This document shows positions 18,175-25,974 of a stretch of 64,000 nucleotides of DNA, in pieces. Within the stretch, counting starts at the first letter, position 1. Each line of letters begins with the position of its first letter. The stretch covers positions 70,856 to 134,855 of the forward strand of contig CAVKYE010000001.1 of NCBI GenBank assembly GCA_963660615.1. Reading direction: 5' to 3'. The stretch comes from Coprosoma sp963660615. Lineage in GTDB: Bacteria; Bacillota_I; Bacilli_A; RF39; UBA660. A program made the translations under genes and the position numbers. The notes under the pieces were generated by a model that worked only from the letters and a program-made list of their open reading frames with translations, did no database searches and had not been told where the DNA came from.

Positions 18175-18348
18175 TTATATAATTTTAATATTCTCTTCAC
18201 TATACAATTTATTGTATCTACACAACAGTTCATAATTAATTCTACCAACAACAAACGATGTAGAACAAACATCAATCTTGGCACTATATTTTATACTATT
18301 TGCAAGGGTTTCTGCAAATTCAAAAGTGTTCCTGTATTTACTCCAAGA
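18175..18348 (-). other. Open frame that completes recombinase A only in the excised circle
   Basis: Reading leftward from the right att site of element A there are 57 open codons (first codons S-W-S-K-Y-R-N-T-F-E) ending with TAA at 18175. In the integrated form they are preceded directly by TAA and have no start. If the element ends are joined at AA, they continue the recombinase A frame in phase after its CAA codon. Otherwise this stretch would be unexplained non-coding DNA. A chance open frame of this length is possible in one frame, so the call is moderate. Confidence 0.55.
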
Positions 18349-18350
18349 TT

Positions 18351-18513
18351 ACAAGAATTTTCTACAACTTCTAGAAATGTTTCGTGACCATGTCCTCCAT
18401 GTTTCCAGCAGTGTAAGGTTGCATTTTCTACTTTTATACTACCTGAATCATTGTAGGTATCTTTATTTAAATCAACTTTTCCTTCTTCTAAAGCTGCTGC
18501 AAGTGTAATTATT
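18351..18513 (-). pseudogene. SpoVD/PBP2-type transpeptidase, middle piece between elements A and B
   Basis: Fifty-four codons of the transpeptidase domain stranded between two elements. The frame reads IITLAAALEEGKVDLNKD, then a middle with HCWKHGGHGHETF, and ends EVVENSC, which is exactly the region between the SxxK and SxN motifs of SpoVD-type PBPs. It has no start codon. To the right it joins the N-terminal piece through the Lys codon of STFK, and to the left the C-terminal piece through the Asn codon of SCN. The piece shows no stop or frameshift, so the interruption is recent or the gene is still selected. Confidence 0.92.
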
Positions 18514-18587
18514 TTGAAAGTAACCCCCGAAAACGATACCTGAATAAAACAAAAAAAGACTAGATTACCATATAAATATATGATAAC

Positions 18588-20318
18588 CTAAGGGGTGTCG
18601 TAACTTAAATATACATTTATTTTAAAACTATTTCTTTGAAAATCAGATCTTCCTAGATCTAATGTTTCAATATCTTTACTAAATATAGGTAGTGATTTAT
18701 CATCATCTATATGTCTAGCACCTTTTCCAGTAGGAACTTTCTTTTTCAATAAATTCAGATAAATTTTTAGCATTAATTTATGTCTATCATTGTCCTCCTT
18801 ATAGACTATAATTTCCTCCAAAAACTTATCTACAAATTCACTAACATTATTTTTAAAGGAGGCTTGTTTTTTGATAGCATCTTCAATTACCTTAATATTA
18901 CCAAAACTATCAGACATAATCTTTCTTTCTTGCTTTATTTTCTCAACCCTTATATTTAAAGCTGATATATCTTCATTATATCTATCATTTCTTTCTTTAA
19001 ATTCAAGGTTATTAATGCTACCATCAATATTTAATTCTAATAACTTTTCTTTTTTTGTTTCAATAGTTTTAATTTCATTTTTTAATTTTGAAATTTCAAG
19101 TTGATAATTGTTATCTATTTTTAAATTAGAATAATAATCTAACATTTCTTTTATAATTTCATTTTTATTATTAAATACTTGACCCATTAAACTCACAAAA
19201 ATATTATTCAAATCCATTTCTGCAATTATTGGACTTTCACAAGCATCTAGTCTATATTTTACATAATTACCACAAGCCCATCTAGGCTTTGTTTGTTTTC
19301 TTTTACTTGACATTCTCTGATAAGAAACATTGTGTTCGCCGCAAAATATTTTTGTAGTATAACAATATTTTCTTTCGGCTCTTTTGGCATTACCATTACT
19401 TACTTTCATTAGTGTACTTCTGCTATCTAATATCTCATTTGCACGATTCCATAATTCTTCACTAACTATGGCTGGTACTTTTTCATCTTTATATATTACT
19501 TGCTGTTCTATTGGTATATAAACTCTCTTTTTCGTTCTATAATCGATAATTTCAGTAGTATGTCCACGGTAAAAACCTTTATATTTAGGATTCTGCACGA
19601 TTCTTTTTAATGTATCCTTATCATAAATATTTCCTTTATAATTATTTATACCTTGTCTGTGTAATTCCATTGCTAATTTATAAAAGCCATATTTACCAGT
19701 AGCATATAATTCAAAAATTTTTCTTATTTTTTTTGCTTCTTCTTCTACAATTACTAATTTAGCATCGTCTTTTTTATAACCAGTAATTGTATTAGAACCT
19801 AAAACTCTACCTTTTTTTATTGCTTCTTTATGTCCCCATTTAACACGAGAAGAAAGTCTTTTAACTTCTTCTTGAGCAACACTTCCCATCATATTAAGTA
19901 TAAACTCTGAGTTAGGATCATAAGTATTTATTCCATTTGATTGAAAATATACACCAACATCATTAGCAAGTAATTCTTGCGTATATTTGATACTATCAGA
20001 TAAATTTCTAGAAAATCTAGAAACTTCTTTTGTAACTATTAAATCAAAATAACCAGATTTAGCATCATCAATCATTTGTAAAAATTTTTTTCTTCTTTTA
20101 ACAGTACTACCACTAATACCTTCATCTATGTAACCATTAACATAAGTCCAATTTTTATTTGACTTTATAAAATTTTCAAAGAAAGATATTTGGTTATCTA
20201 AAGAGTTTAATTGTTCATCACTTTCGGTAGAAACACGAGCATAAAAAGTAACTCTTAAAGGTAAATCAGAAATACTTTTTCCTTTTAAGATTTCTTCTCT
20301 GACTTTATAGAATCTCAT
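18588..20318 (-). CDS. Large serine recombinase of element B
   Basis: The 576-residue integrase/excisionase of element B. Catalytic Ser30 lies in FYARVSTE, followed by DEGISG, TKEVSRFSRN and the recombinase domain up to about residue 290. A zinc-ribbon region (FCGEH, then WACGNY and ACESP) and a coiled coil at about 400-470 follow. It is collinear with recombinase A at 14294. It follows the 52-residue ORF by 11 bases with AAGGAGG before the ATG. Unlike recombinase A it stops about 70 bases before the att site, so integration does not change its end. Confidence 0.93.
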   Translation of the reverse strand: MRFYKVREEILKGKSISDLPLRVTFYARVSTESDEQLNSLDNQISFFENFIKSNKNWTYVNGYIDEGISGSTVKRRKKFLQMIDDAKSGYFDLIVTKEVSRFSRNLSDSIKYTQELLANDVGVYFQSNGINTYDPNSEFILNMMGSVAQEEVKRLSSRVKWGHKEAIKKGRVLGSNTITGYKKDDAKLVIVEEEAKKIRKIFELYATGKYGFYKLAMELHRQGINNYKGNIYDKDTLKRIVQNPKYKGFYRGHTTEIIDYRTKKRVYIPIEQQVIYKDEKVPAIVSEELWNRANEILDSRSTLMKVSNGNAKRAERKYCYTTKIFCGEHNVSYQRMSSKRKQTKPRWACGNYVKYRLDACESPIIAEMDLNNIFVSLMGQVFNNKNEIIKEMLDYYSNLKIDNNYQLEISKLKNEIKTIETKKEKLLELNIDGSINNLEFKERNDRYNEDISALNIRVEKIKQERKIMSDSFGNIKVIEDAIKKQASFKNNVSEFVDKFLEEIIVYKEDNDRHKLMLKIYLNLLKKKVPTGKGARHIDDDKSLPIFSKDIETLDLGRSDFQRNSFKINVYLSYDTP

Positions 20319-20329
20319 AATCTACCTCC

Positions 20330-20488
20330 TTAACAACTTTTTACCTCTTTACTACAACGATTAATTTTCTCATAAATAATTTTACAAACTTCATCATATT
20401 GCCTTTCAGTAATTACCCCTTGATCATATAATTTTTTATTTATTATTAGTTCATATTCAAGGATAGTTATTCTTTGAGTTTTATACAA
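20330..20488 (-). CDS. Small accessory protein upstream of recombinase B
   Basis: A 52-residue charged helical protein with probable TTG start at 20488. The ribosome binding site GGAGGTG lies seven bases upstream and is locked in the 3' arm of the hairpin at 20495-20516. It is homologous to the middle of the 81-residue ORF before recombinase A (shared pattern LEYxLIxNKxLYD). It is too short for automatic detection but its place and conservation support it. Function unknown. Confidence 0.6.
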   Translation of the reverse strand: MYKTQRITILEYELIINKKLYDQGVITERQYDEVCKIIYEKINRCSKEVKSC

Positions 20489-20494
20489 TTAAAA

Positions 20495-20516
20495 ACACCT
20501 CCACTAATGGAAGTGT
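20495..20516 (-). promoter_or_regulatory. Hairpin covering the ribosome binding site of the recombinase B module
   Basis: On the - strand ACACTTCCA and TGGAGGTGT pair fully (one T-G) around the loop TTAG. The 3' arm contains the GGAGGTG used by the ORF at 20488. TTTTTAA follows, so it may also act as an intrinsic terminator after the Fic gene. Either way it should limit recombinase expression from upstream transcripts. Confidence 0.6.
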
Positions 20517-20576
20517 ATTTTATAAATTGTTTTATTATTACCTTTTTGACATAATTAGAATTTTTAATTATTTGCA

Positions 20577-21326
20577 TTACTTACTATTTAAATCAAAATT
20601 TAACATTTCATTTGCAATATTTTTATATAAATCCTGTTCATGCTTAAGTGTATCAATTAAAAACATTTTATCATACTTATAATTTTTTAATCCTCTCATA
20701 TAAAATGGTTTATCACTATCAAGTACAATAAAGGGAATTATATTGTTTTTTAAGCATTCTTTGAACATAATTATTCTGCCAACTCGACCATTTCCATCAC
20801 CAAATGGATGAATGCATTCAAATTTATAGTGAAAATCAATGATATCTTCGATTGTAATATTTTTTAAATTGTTATACCATTTTAAAAGTTCTTTTATTTC
20901 TTTTTCTACATTTTCAGGTGCGGTTGTATCTATTACGTTTATAAGTCCAATCTTATTGGGAACTATCTTAAATCCCCCAACATTATATCTAGGATTTTCT
21001 TCATCCGTTGTGTTTCTTTTTAATATTTGATTCATTTTTATTATCATTTTTTCATTTAATGGTTCATCAATTATATCAAGGCAATAATCAAATAATCTAA
21101 AATGATTTTTCATTTCAGTTAAATCATCCAATTTTATTGCATCATCAGTTTTTGGAATAAATGAATCTGTTTCAAATATATCTTCTGTTTCATCCTCAGT
21201 TAATTTTCCACCTTCAATTTTATTAGAATTATAGGCGAAATTTACTTGTGAGTAATGATATATATTTCCTTTAAATTTTGATTTTTTTTGTTCTAGTAAT
21301 TCTATTTTTAATTTTTTAATATCCAT
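20577..21326 (-). CDS. Fic-family protein with built-in inhibitory motif
   Basis: A Fic protein of 249 residues, probably an AMP-transferase (FIC enzymes use ATP to modify hydroxyl groups of target proteins). The catalytic motif HPFGDGNGRVGR is complete, at about residue 173. The N-terminal helix has SNKIEGG, matching the [S/T]xxxE[G/N] inhibitory motif, so it is a class II Fic with intramolecular autoinhibition. It lies 52 bases after the ASCH gene and is cargo of element B. A toxin-like or defence role is likely but the target is unknown. Confidence 0.88.
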   Translation of the reverse strand: MDIKKLKIELLEQKKSKFKGNIYHYSQVNFAYNSNKIEGGKLTEDETEDIFETDSFIPKTDDAIKLDDLTEMKNHFRLFDYCLDIIDEPLNEKMIIKMNQILKRNTTDEENPRYNVGGFKIVPNKIGLINVIDTTAPENVEKEIKELLKWYNNLKNITIEDIIDFHYKFECIHPFGDGNGRVGRIIMFKECLKNNIIPFIVLDSDKPFYMRGLKNYKYDKMFLIDTLKHEQDLYKNIANEMLNFDLNSK

Positions 21327-21378
21327 TTAAATTATCCTTTCTATTATGTATAAGTAGTTTAATAAAATATATTTATAC

Positions 21379-21957
21379 TTATTTATTTATGTAGCCACAT
21401 TCAACAATATCATATTTTTTATCACTTAAGTATTTTTTGTCTTTTAAAATAAATTCATCGGTAAGTTCCATATCTTCGCAAGTCATTGCCAAATTATTTT
21501 CATAAATAACATCGTGCTTATTATAAAATTCAATATCAAACATTGACCTACTTTCTAAAAATTCTAAAACATTTTTATAATTTTCTAGATTGAGATAACA
21601 CTGTGGAGGCGAAAAATCATTTTTTATTTCTTTTAGTTCTTCTATTTTTACAGGTTTTTTAAACAATTGAAAACTCTCTATAGGAATAGCAAATTTTTCT
21701 CCATCCTCAAGACATTTAATAATTCTCGCGTATACGTCTGAATTTTTGTCATAATTTGAAACAATTTCATCCATATGTAATGCTTTACCTAATTCCATAA
21801 TACCAATAACTTTTTTTACGGGTGAACTCAAGTATAAATAAGCAGTAGTTGGTTCATCACAAAATCTTTTTCGATATTCATATTTTTTTATATCATATAA
21901 AATAGTTCTAAAGAACTCTGGACGGAAACTTAAAAAAATTTTTCTTTTTTCTTTCAT
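21379..21957 (-). CDS. ASCH-domain protein
   Basis: A 192-residue protein opening with FLSFRPEFFRTILYDIKKYEYRKRF, the start of the ASCH/YqfB-type fold (RNA-binding PUA relatives; the pattern LSIRPEF...G.K.YEYRK). The next segment, AYLYLSSPVKKVIGIMELG, continues the beta barrel. The C-terminal half is not recognised. AAAGGAGA precedes the ATG. ASCH proteins are often linked to RNA modification or to toxin-antitoxin loci; here it is the first cargo gene of element B, upstream of the Fic gene. Confidence 0.7.
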   Translation of the reverse strand: MKEKRKIFLSFRPEFFRTILYDIKKYEYRKRFCDEPTTAYLYLSSPVKKVIGIMELGKALHMDEIVSNYDKNSDVYARIIKCLEDGEKFAIPIESFQLFKKPVKIEELKEIKNDFSPPQCYLNLENYKNVLEFLESRSMFDIEFYNKHDVIYENNLAMTCEDMELTDEFILKDKKYLSDKKYDIVECGYINK

Positions 21958-22068
21958 AAGGTTAATTCTCCTTTCATAGTTATTATAACATATAATTTAG
22001 TACTTTTTTAATATTAAAAAACGTTTAAGTATTACTAATTAGATATCTCTTTCGGGTGGTACAATATT

Positions 22069-22947
22069 AAATGTACTACCAGGTTCATAAGTTGCCCAAA
22101 TTGGCAAATTTCGATTGATTTCTTCGGTTGTGTATTTTTTGTAATTGTTAGGTGAAAAGTTAGGTCTTGCACTCATGCCGAGTATTTCACCACTATTAGG
22201 ATCCATAACAAGGGCAATGGCTCTATCTGGATTGTATTTTGTAACTGCATTGTCTAATACTCTTTCTATTGAGGTTTGAATCTCGTTATTAATGGTTAAA
22301 GTAACATTCATACCATTTTGTGGTTTTTCATATACTTCAGATAGTTTTAAACGGTTTCCTTTGGCATCACTAAAATATTTAATAGCGCCATCTTGACCAG
22401 TCAAATACTTATCATACATCAGTTCAAGTCCACTAAGACCTTGATTGTCAATACCAACATACCCTAATGTGTGTGACATATATGTATCAAAAGGATAGTA
22501 CCTTTGTGATTCTTTGACGAGGTAAACTCCGTCTAGTTTTAAATTTCTAATTTTGTCGGCCACTTCATAGGAAAGTCTTCTTCCTTCGGGATGGACTCTT
22601 TCGATTGATGTTTTTTTATTTACATGTTTATACATGGCATCATATGAAACATTAAGGATATTCGCGAGACTTTTGGCTACTTTTTTTTTATCTTTTACTT
22701 GGTTTGGAATTATTACTAAAGAGGTTGTTGTAATATTATCTGCTAGAACGGTTCCATTTCTATCATATATTACTCCTCTATCTGCTTTAACTGGGAGGTT
22801 TCTACTCCAAAGACTTTCTGCGAAATTATTGAGTTTTTTATAGTCAATAACTTGAATATAAAATACTTTACAAATAATTAAAATAAAACTAAAAACTATT
22901 ATAGCAAATACTATTTTCATTCTTTTATGAATATTTTTAAAAAACAT
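22069..22947 (-). pseudogene. SpoVD/PBP2-type transpeptidase, N-terminal piece
   Basis: The 5' part of a class B PBP: a membrane helix (about residues 14-33), the PBP dimerisation domain with DRGVIYDRNGTVLADN, and the start of the transpeptidase domain up to ATYEPGSTF. The frame then runs into element B and stops after N-I-V-P-P-E-R-D-I. ATG at 22947 follows GGTGAAG; an upstream TTG at 22959 is less likely. With the two other pieces it makes a protein of about 634 residues, the length of B. subtilis SpoVD. Alternative identity: PBP2B of cell division; the single PASTA and mraY linkage do not separate the two. Confidence 0.93.
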
Positions 22948-23161
22948 AAGCTTCACCAATAAATAATATGTGGCCCTACTATTAAAAATGATAAATTTAT
23001 TAATTATGTCTTAACCAATTTAAAAACAAAAATTTAATAATCTTTGTTTAATTACACGCTTTTTCAATACTGTTAAAATTGTATTTATTTATCATTATAT
23101 ATTACAATTAATTCAAATGTTTTTTACTTTTATTTTTGTAAGGTGTTATGACTTGTCATAC

Positions 23162-23198
23162 AAAAAACCTATAGGATTTTTACCTGCCCTATAGGTTT
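23162..23198 (-). terminator. Terminator of the sortase-surface protein operon
   Basis: AAACCTATAGG pairs perfectly with CCTATAGGTTT and is followed on the - strand by TTTTTTG. It lies just after the stop of the gene at 23203. Confidence 0.85.
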
Positions 23199-23202
23199 AT
23201 TT

Positions 23203-25263
23203 TTAATTATTTTGTTTTACAAAATATTTTATGTTTAATGCACTTAGCATAATTATTATTAATATAACAAGACCACTATAATCATTTTGATTTATTCCTG
23301 TTTTTGGAACAATAGTCTGTTCTTGTGGTTGATATATTTTTCCTAATCCAGATGCTAGAAATTGATTATCAATTTCTTTTTTGAAAATTGTATAGTCTTG
23401 AGTTGTGTTTGTCTTTTTGTAACTACACTCTAAATTATATGATAGAGTTTTCTTTGCAGATTCACCTGTAACTTTATATTCTTTTGTGTAATTTGTTTTT
23501 TTGTATGTTGCTTCATATAATGGTGATTTTTCATATTTTGTTGCTGTTCCAGTTACAGTATATTTTTCATTAGTTACATTTTTAGATGTATCACATGTTA
23601 ATTGATATGTTGTTTTATATGTTTGTTTTGTAACTTCAGCTGTTACTTTATATATTTCTACTATATTACTATCAATTATGATTTTGCCATCTGGGGTTAC
23701 TGTTATAGAGTTAAATTGTAAATCATAACCATAACTACGATAGTTTCCACCACATTGATTGTAGGCTTCATTTAAAATACCTGTTATATTTATTGGAATA
23801 GTTTTTGTTGTTTGATCTTGATATGTTAAAGTTCCAACTATTGATATTGTTGAATTATTTTGGAAGCTTAAGTTTCTACTTTCTGATGTGAATTCTGAAG
23901 CTAATCCACCATTAGGATCTTGTGTAGCATGAGAACTCATTCTTATTACAGAACCATTTATTTTAACTGTACTAATAGTGATATTTCCTGTTACCACTTT
24001 AGATGTTCCATCATTATTTTTGATAGTTATAGAGTTTGAAGCTGATATATCAATATGACCATAATTTTTTCTACTATTATCTAGATCTTTGTTGTTATTT
24101 AAATCTGTTATAGTTTCAGATGTTATTTGATTTTCGCTAGATATTTTTTCAACATTGTATGATAAAATTGTATATCCTTCATTTTCTAAGGTTGTTTTAT
24201 AATTATCAGCTTCTTCTTTGTTTGTAAATTCTTTGGTTTTTGTTTCTTTTTCTGTTTGACCTATTACAGTTTGTTTTTCAGTTATTTTTTCATTGCTAAC
24301 TGTAAACTCTTGTTTTAAAGCATTTAGACGATTTTCTGCTTCTTCTTTGGTATCAAATTCTTCATTTATTTGATTTGTTTCTATTTTAGTTGTTGATTCA
24401 TCATTTACAGTAACTTGAACTTCATCATATGTTTTATTTAATGAATTTTTGTAATCTTGTGCTTCTTGTTTTGTATTAAATGTTTTATTTATTGGATCTA
24501 TGATTGTATTTGTAATTTGTGTTCCAATTGCTTGGTATGGATATGGAACTACGCTAACTTCATAGCCTTGTTTTTCTAATTCTTTTTTATAATCATCTAA
24601 TTCTTGTGTTGATGTTGATTGTTTTGTTTCTTCTGTTTGATGAGCAATTTTATTTTCATCTATTTTTTCATTTTTAACAGCGAATTCTTTTTTTAGATTT
24701 TCAAGATAATTTTTAGCTGAATTTTCATCTTGGAATGTTTGTTCAAATAGATTATATTCACCTATTTTTTCAATTTCAGAAACGCTACAAGTATATGAAA
24801 TTTCATCGGTGCTTGATTTTTCTTTTTCTTCTTTGGCTTTTTGTGCTTCGCTGGCACTATCAAATTCTTTAGTCTCTTCCTTTCCTTCTTCAAATTCTTC
24901 TTTTACTTTACCTAAAACTACATCATATTTTGTTTTATCATCTGACTTTTCTTTATATTTTTCAATTAAATCGTTTACTTCTTTTTGTTTTTTTGTTCCT
25001 GTTTCTAATTGGGTTTTTGTTTCATGGGTGATTTTTTCAATATTAGTAAAAATTATTTCTCCATTTTTAGCACTTATGTAATCTTTGAAATCTTTTACTG
25101 CATTTTGTGCTGATATATTATCTTCATAATATTTACTAAATGAGACTTCTAATGTGTTTTCTTTTTTTGTTGTTTTTATATCATCTTTATCAAGGGCGTA
25201 AACACATGTATTAAGTCCAAACACTATAGCTATAGTAAATAATAATTTTAATGGTTTTTTCAT
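23203..25263 (-). CDS. Sortase-anchored surface protein with repeated alpha-beta modules
   Basis: A 686-residue exported protein: signal peptide (to about residue 23, ending VYA), then five or so degenerate repeats of about 45-65 residues in residues 35-385. Each has the form FxTKEEAxxYxxxLxxE followed by a beta strand; INEEFDTKEEAENRLNALKQ and LFEQTFQDENSAKNYLENLK are examples. A beta-rich part at 400-560 precedes short repeats around TYKTTYQLTC and TKYEKSPLYEATY. The end has VPKTG, a membrane helix and a short tail. The helix-strand repeats recall SPOR-like modules. It follows the sortase gene at 25260 with an ATGA overlap, so that enzyme is probably its anchor. Confidence 0.75.
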   Translation of the reverse strand: MKKPLKLLFTIAIVFGLNTCVYALDKDDIKTTKKENTLEVSFSKYYEDNISAQNAVKDFKDYISAKNGEIIFTNIEKITHETKTQLETGTKKQKEVNDLIEKYKEKSDDKTKYDVVLGKVKEEFEEGKEETKEFDSASEAQKAKEEKEKSSTDEISYTCSVSEIEKIGEYNLFEQTFQDENSAKNYLENLKKEFAVKNEKIDENKIAHQTEETKQSTSTQELDDYKKELEKQGYEVSVVPYPYQAIGTQITNTIIDPINKTFNTKQEAQDYKNSLNKTYDEVQVTVNDESTTKIETNQINEEFDTKEEAENRLNALKQEFTVSNEKITEKQTVIGQTEKETKTKEFTNKEEADNYKTTLENEGYTILSYNVEKISSENQITSETITDLNNNKDLDNSRKNYGHIDISASNSITIKNNDGTSKVVTGNITISTVKINGSVIRMSSHATQDPNGGLASEFTSESRNLSFQNNSTISIVGTLTYQDQTTKTIPINITGILNEAYNQCGGNYRSYGYDLQFNSITVTPDGKIIIDSNIVEIYKVTAEVTKQTYKTTYQLTCDTSKNVTNEKYTVTGTATKYEKSPLYEATYKKTNYTKEYKVTGESAKKTLSYNLECSYKKTNTTQDYTIFKKEIDNQFLASGLGKIYQPQEQTIVPKTGINQNDYSGLVILIIIMLSALNIKYFVKQNN

Positions 25264-25970
25264 TTTATCATCCTTTCTGTTTTTATCTTTTTACCACAGA
25301 TAACTATGTAAGCTCCTGCGGTTTGTTTTGAACAGGTTTGAATCAGAATTATATCATCATCTGCATTTACCTCAACGCCTGTATCATATAAGGAACTTTT
25401 TTTTAGATAATTTATATGGGTAAGAAAATTATCTACGTTGATTTTTGAATAAGTAAAATCATTTTGAAACTTTGCAATTGAAAATATTTTGTACGATATT
25501 TCTTTATCATCAGTTTTTATTTTGATGATGGAGTTTTTTTTGTAAAACCTTTCATTTGAATATTTTTCTAACACGTTTAGTGGAACATTGTATTTATTAG
25601 AACTATGCCCATATATTATTATTTTTTTGCTGTTAATATCTGTTCTATAATCTAGAAACACAGACCCTAAAATATTGTAACTTTTATCTACTAAGTGATT
25701 TAAATAGTATTCATTATCATTTCCTTGAACTACTAAGGTTTTAGTGTTTGCTAATTCTAAAATAGATACTATCTGATCATTATCATATAATTTACGGTAG
25801 TCGTCTAAATTTATACTATGTGATATTTTATTATTGACTATTGTGAAATGGTGCTGAATTTTGTTTTCTTGATATATTTTTATACTAAGGAAAGTTAAAG
25901 CACTTAGTAAAATAATTGTGCATAATATATAGACTTTTTTTGACACTCCTTTTTCACCCCACAATCCCAC
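25260..25970 (-). CDS. Class B-like sortase
   Basis: A 236-residue sortase with an N-terminal membrane helix (about residues 11-31). The catalytic His is in IIYGHSSN and the catalytic Cys in LIQTCSKQ, both class B-like in context. The place where Arg is normally found after the Cys reads AGAYIVICG, without an Arg. The gene stops inside the start of the VPKTG protein (overlap of four bases), so the two form a dedicated pair. The first in-frame start (about 10 residues before VSKKVY) may be too early. Confidence 0.82.
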   Translation of the reverse strand: MGLWGEKGVSKKVYILCTIILLSALTFLSIKIYQENKIQHHFTIVNNKISHSINLDDYRKLYDNDQIVSILELANTKTLVVQGNDNEYYLNHLVDKSYNILGSVFLDYRTDINSKKIIIYGHSSNKYNVPLNVLEKYSNERFYKKNSIIKIKTDDKEISYKIFSIAKFQNDFTYSKINVDNFLTHINYLKKSSLYDTGVEVNADDDIILIQTCSKQTAGAYIVICGKKIKTERMIK

Positions 25971-25974
25971 TTCG

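Larger units (their letters stand above)
14345..18350. mobile_element. Element A: 4.0 kb serine-recombinase element carrying AbiE, inserted in the PBP gene
   Basis: Borders are set by the split PBP gene: the frame breaks at the AA of the Asn codon in the SxN motif (14345-14346 left, 18349-18350 right). Joining outer flanks gives S-C-N-P-G-F in frame. Joining element ends gives a 27-nt arm pair around AA with 21 of 27 positions matching, as in attP sites of large serine recombinases. Contents, all leftward: abiEi, abiEii, terminator, a small accessory ORF and the recombinase. Confidence 0.9.
18514..22068. mobile_element. Element B: 3.55 kb serine-recombinase element carrying Fic and ASCH genes, inserted in the PBP gene
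   Basis: Borders are at 18514-18515 and 22067-22068, the AA of the Lys codon of the STFK active-site motif. Joining the flanks gives G-S-T-F-K-I-I-T-L-A. Joining the element ends gives arms on the pattern TATC..TTTCGGG.GG.TAC on both sides of the centre (15 of 19 matching), as expected of attP. Contents, all leftward: ASCH protein, Fic protein, hairpin, small accessory ORF, recombinase. The layout copies that of element A. Confidence 0.9.

Noticed and set aside
18178..18348. HPr-like domain in the 57-codon frame next to the right end of element A
   Set aside because: The pattern of hydrophobic residues recalls small HPr-like proteins, but the similarity is too weak by eye and the segment has no start. 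I kept only the frame-continuity argument.
13486..22947. Assembly chimera as the cause of the three-part PBP gene
   Set aside because: The crossover points coincide with palindromic att centres and each insert carries its own recombinase, which a random misassembly would not produce. A misassembly can still only be excluded with reads.
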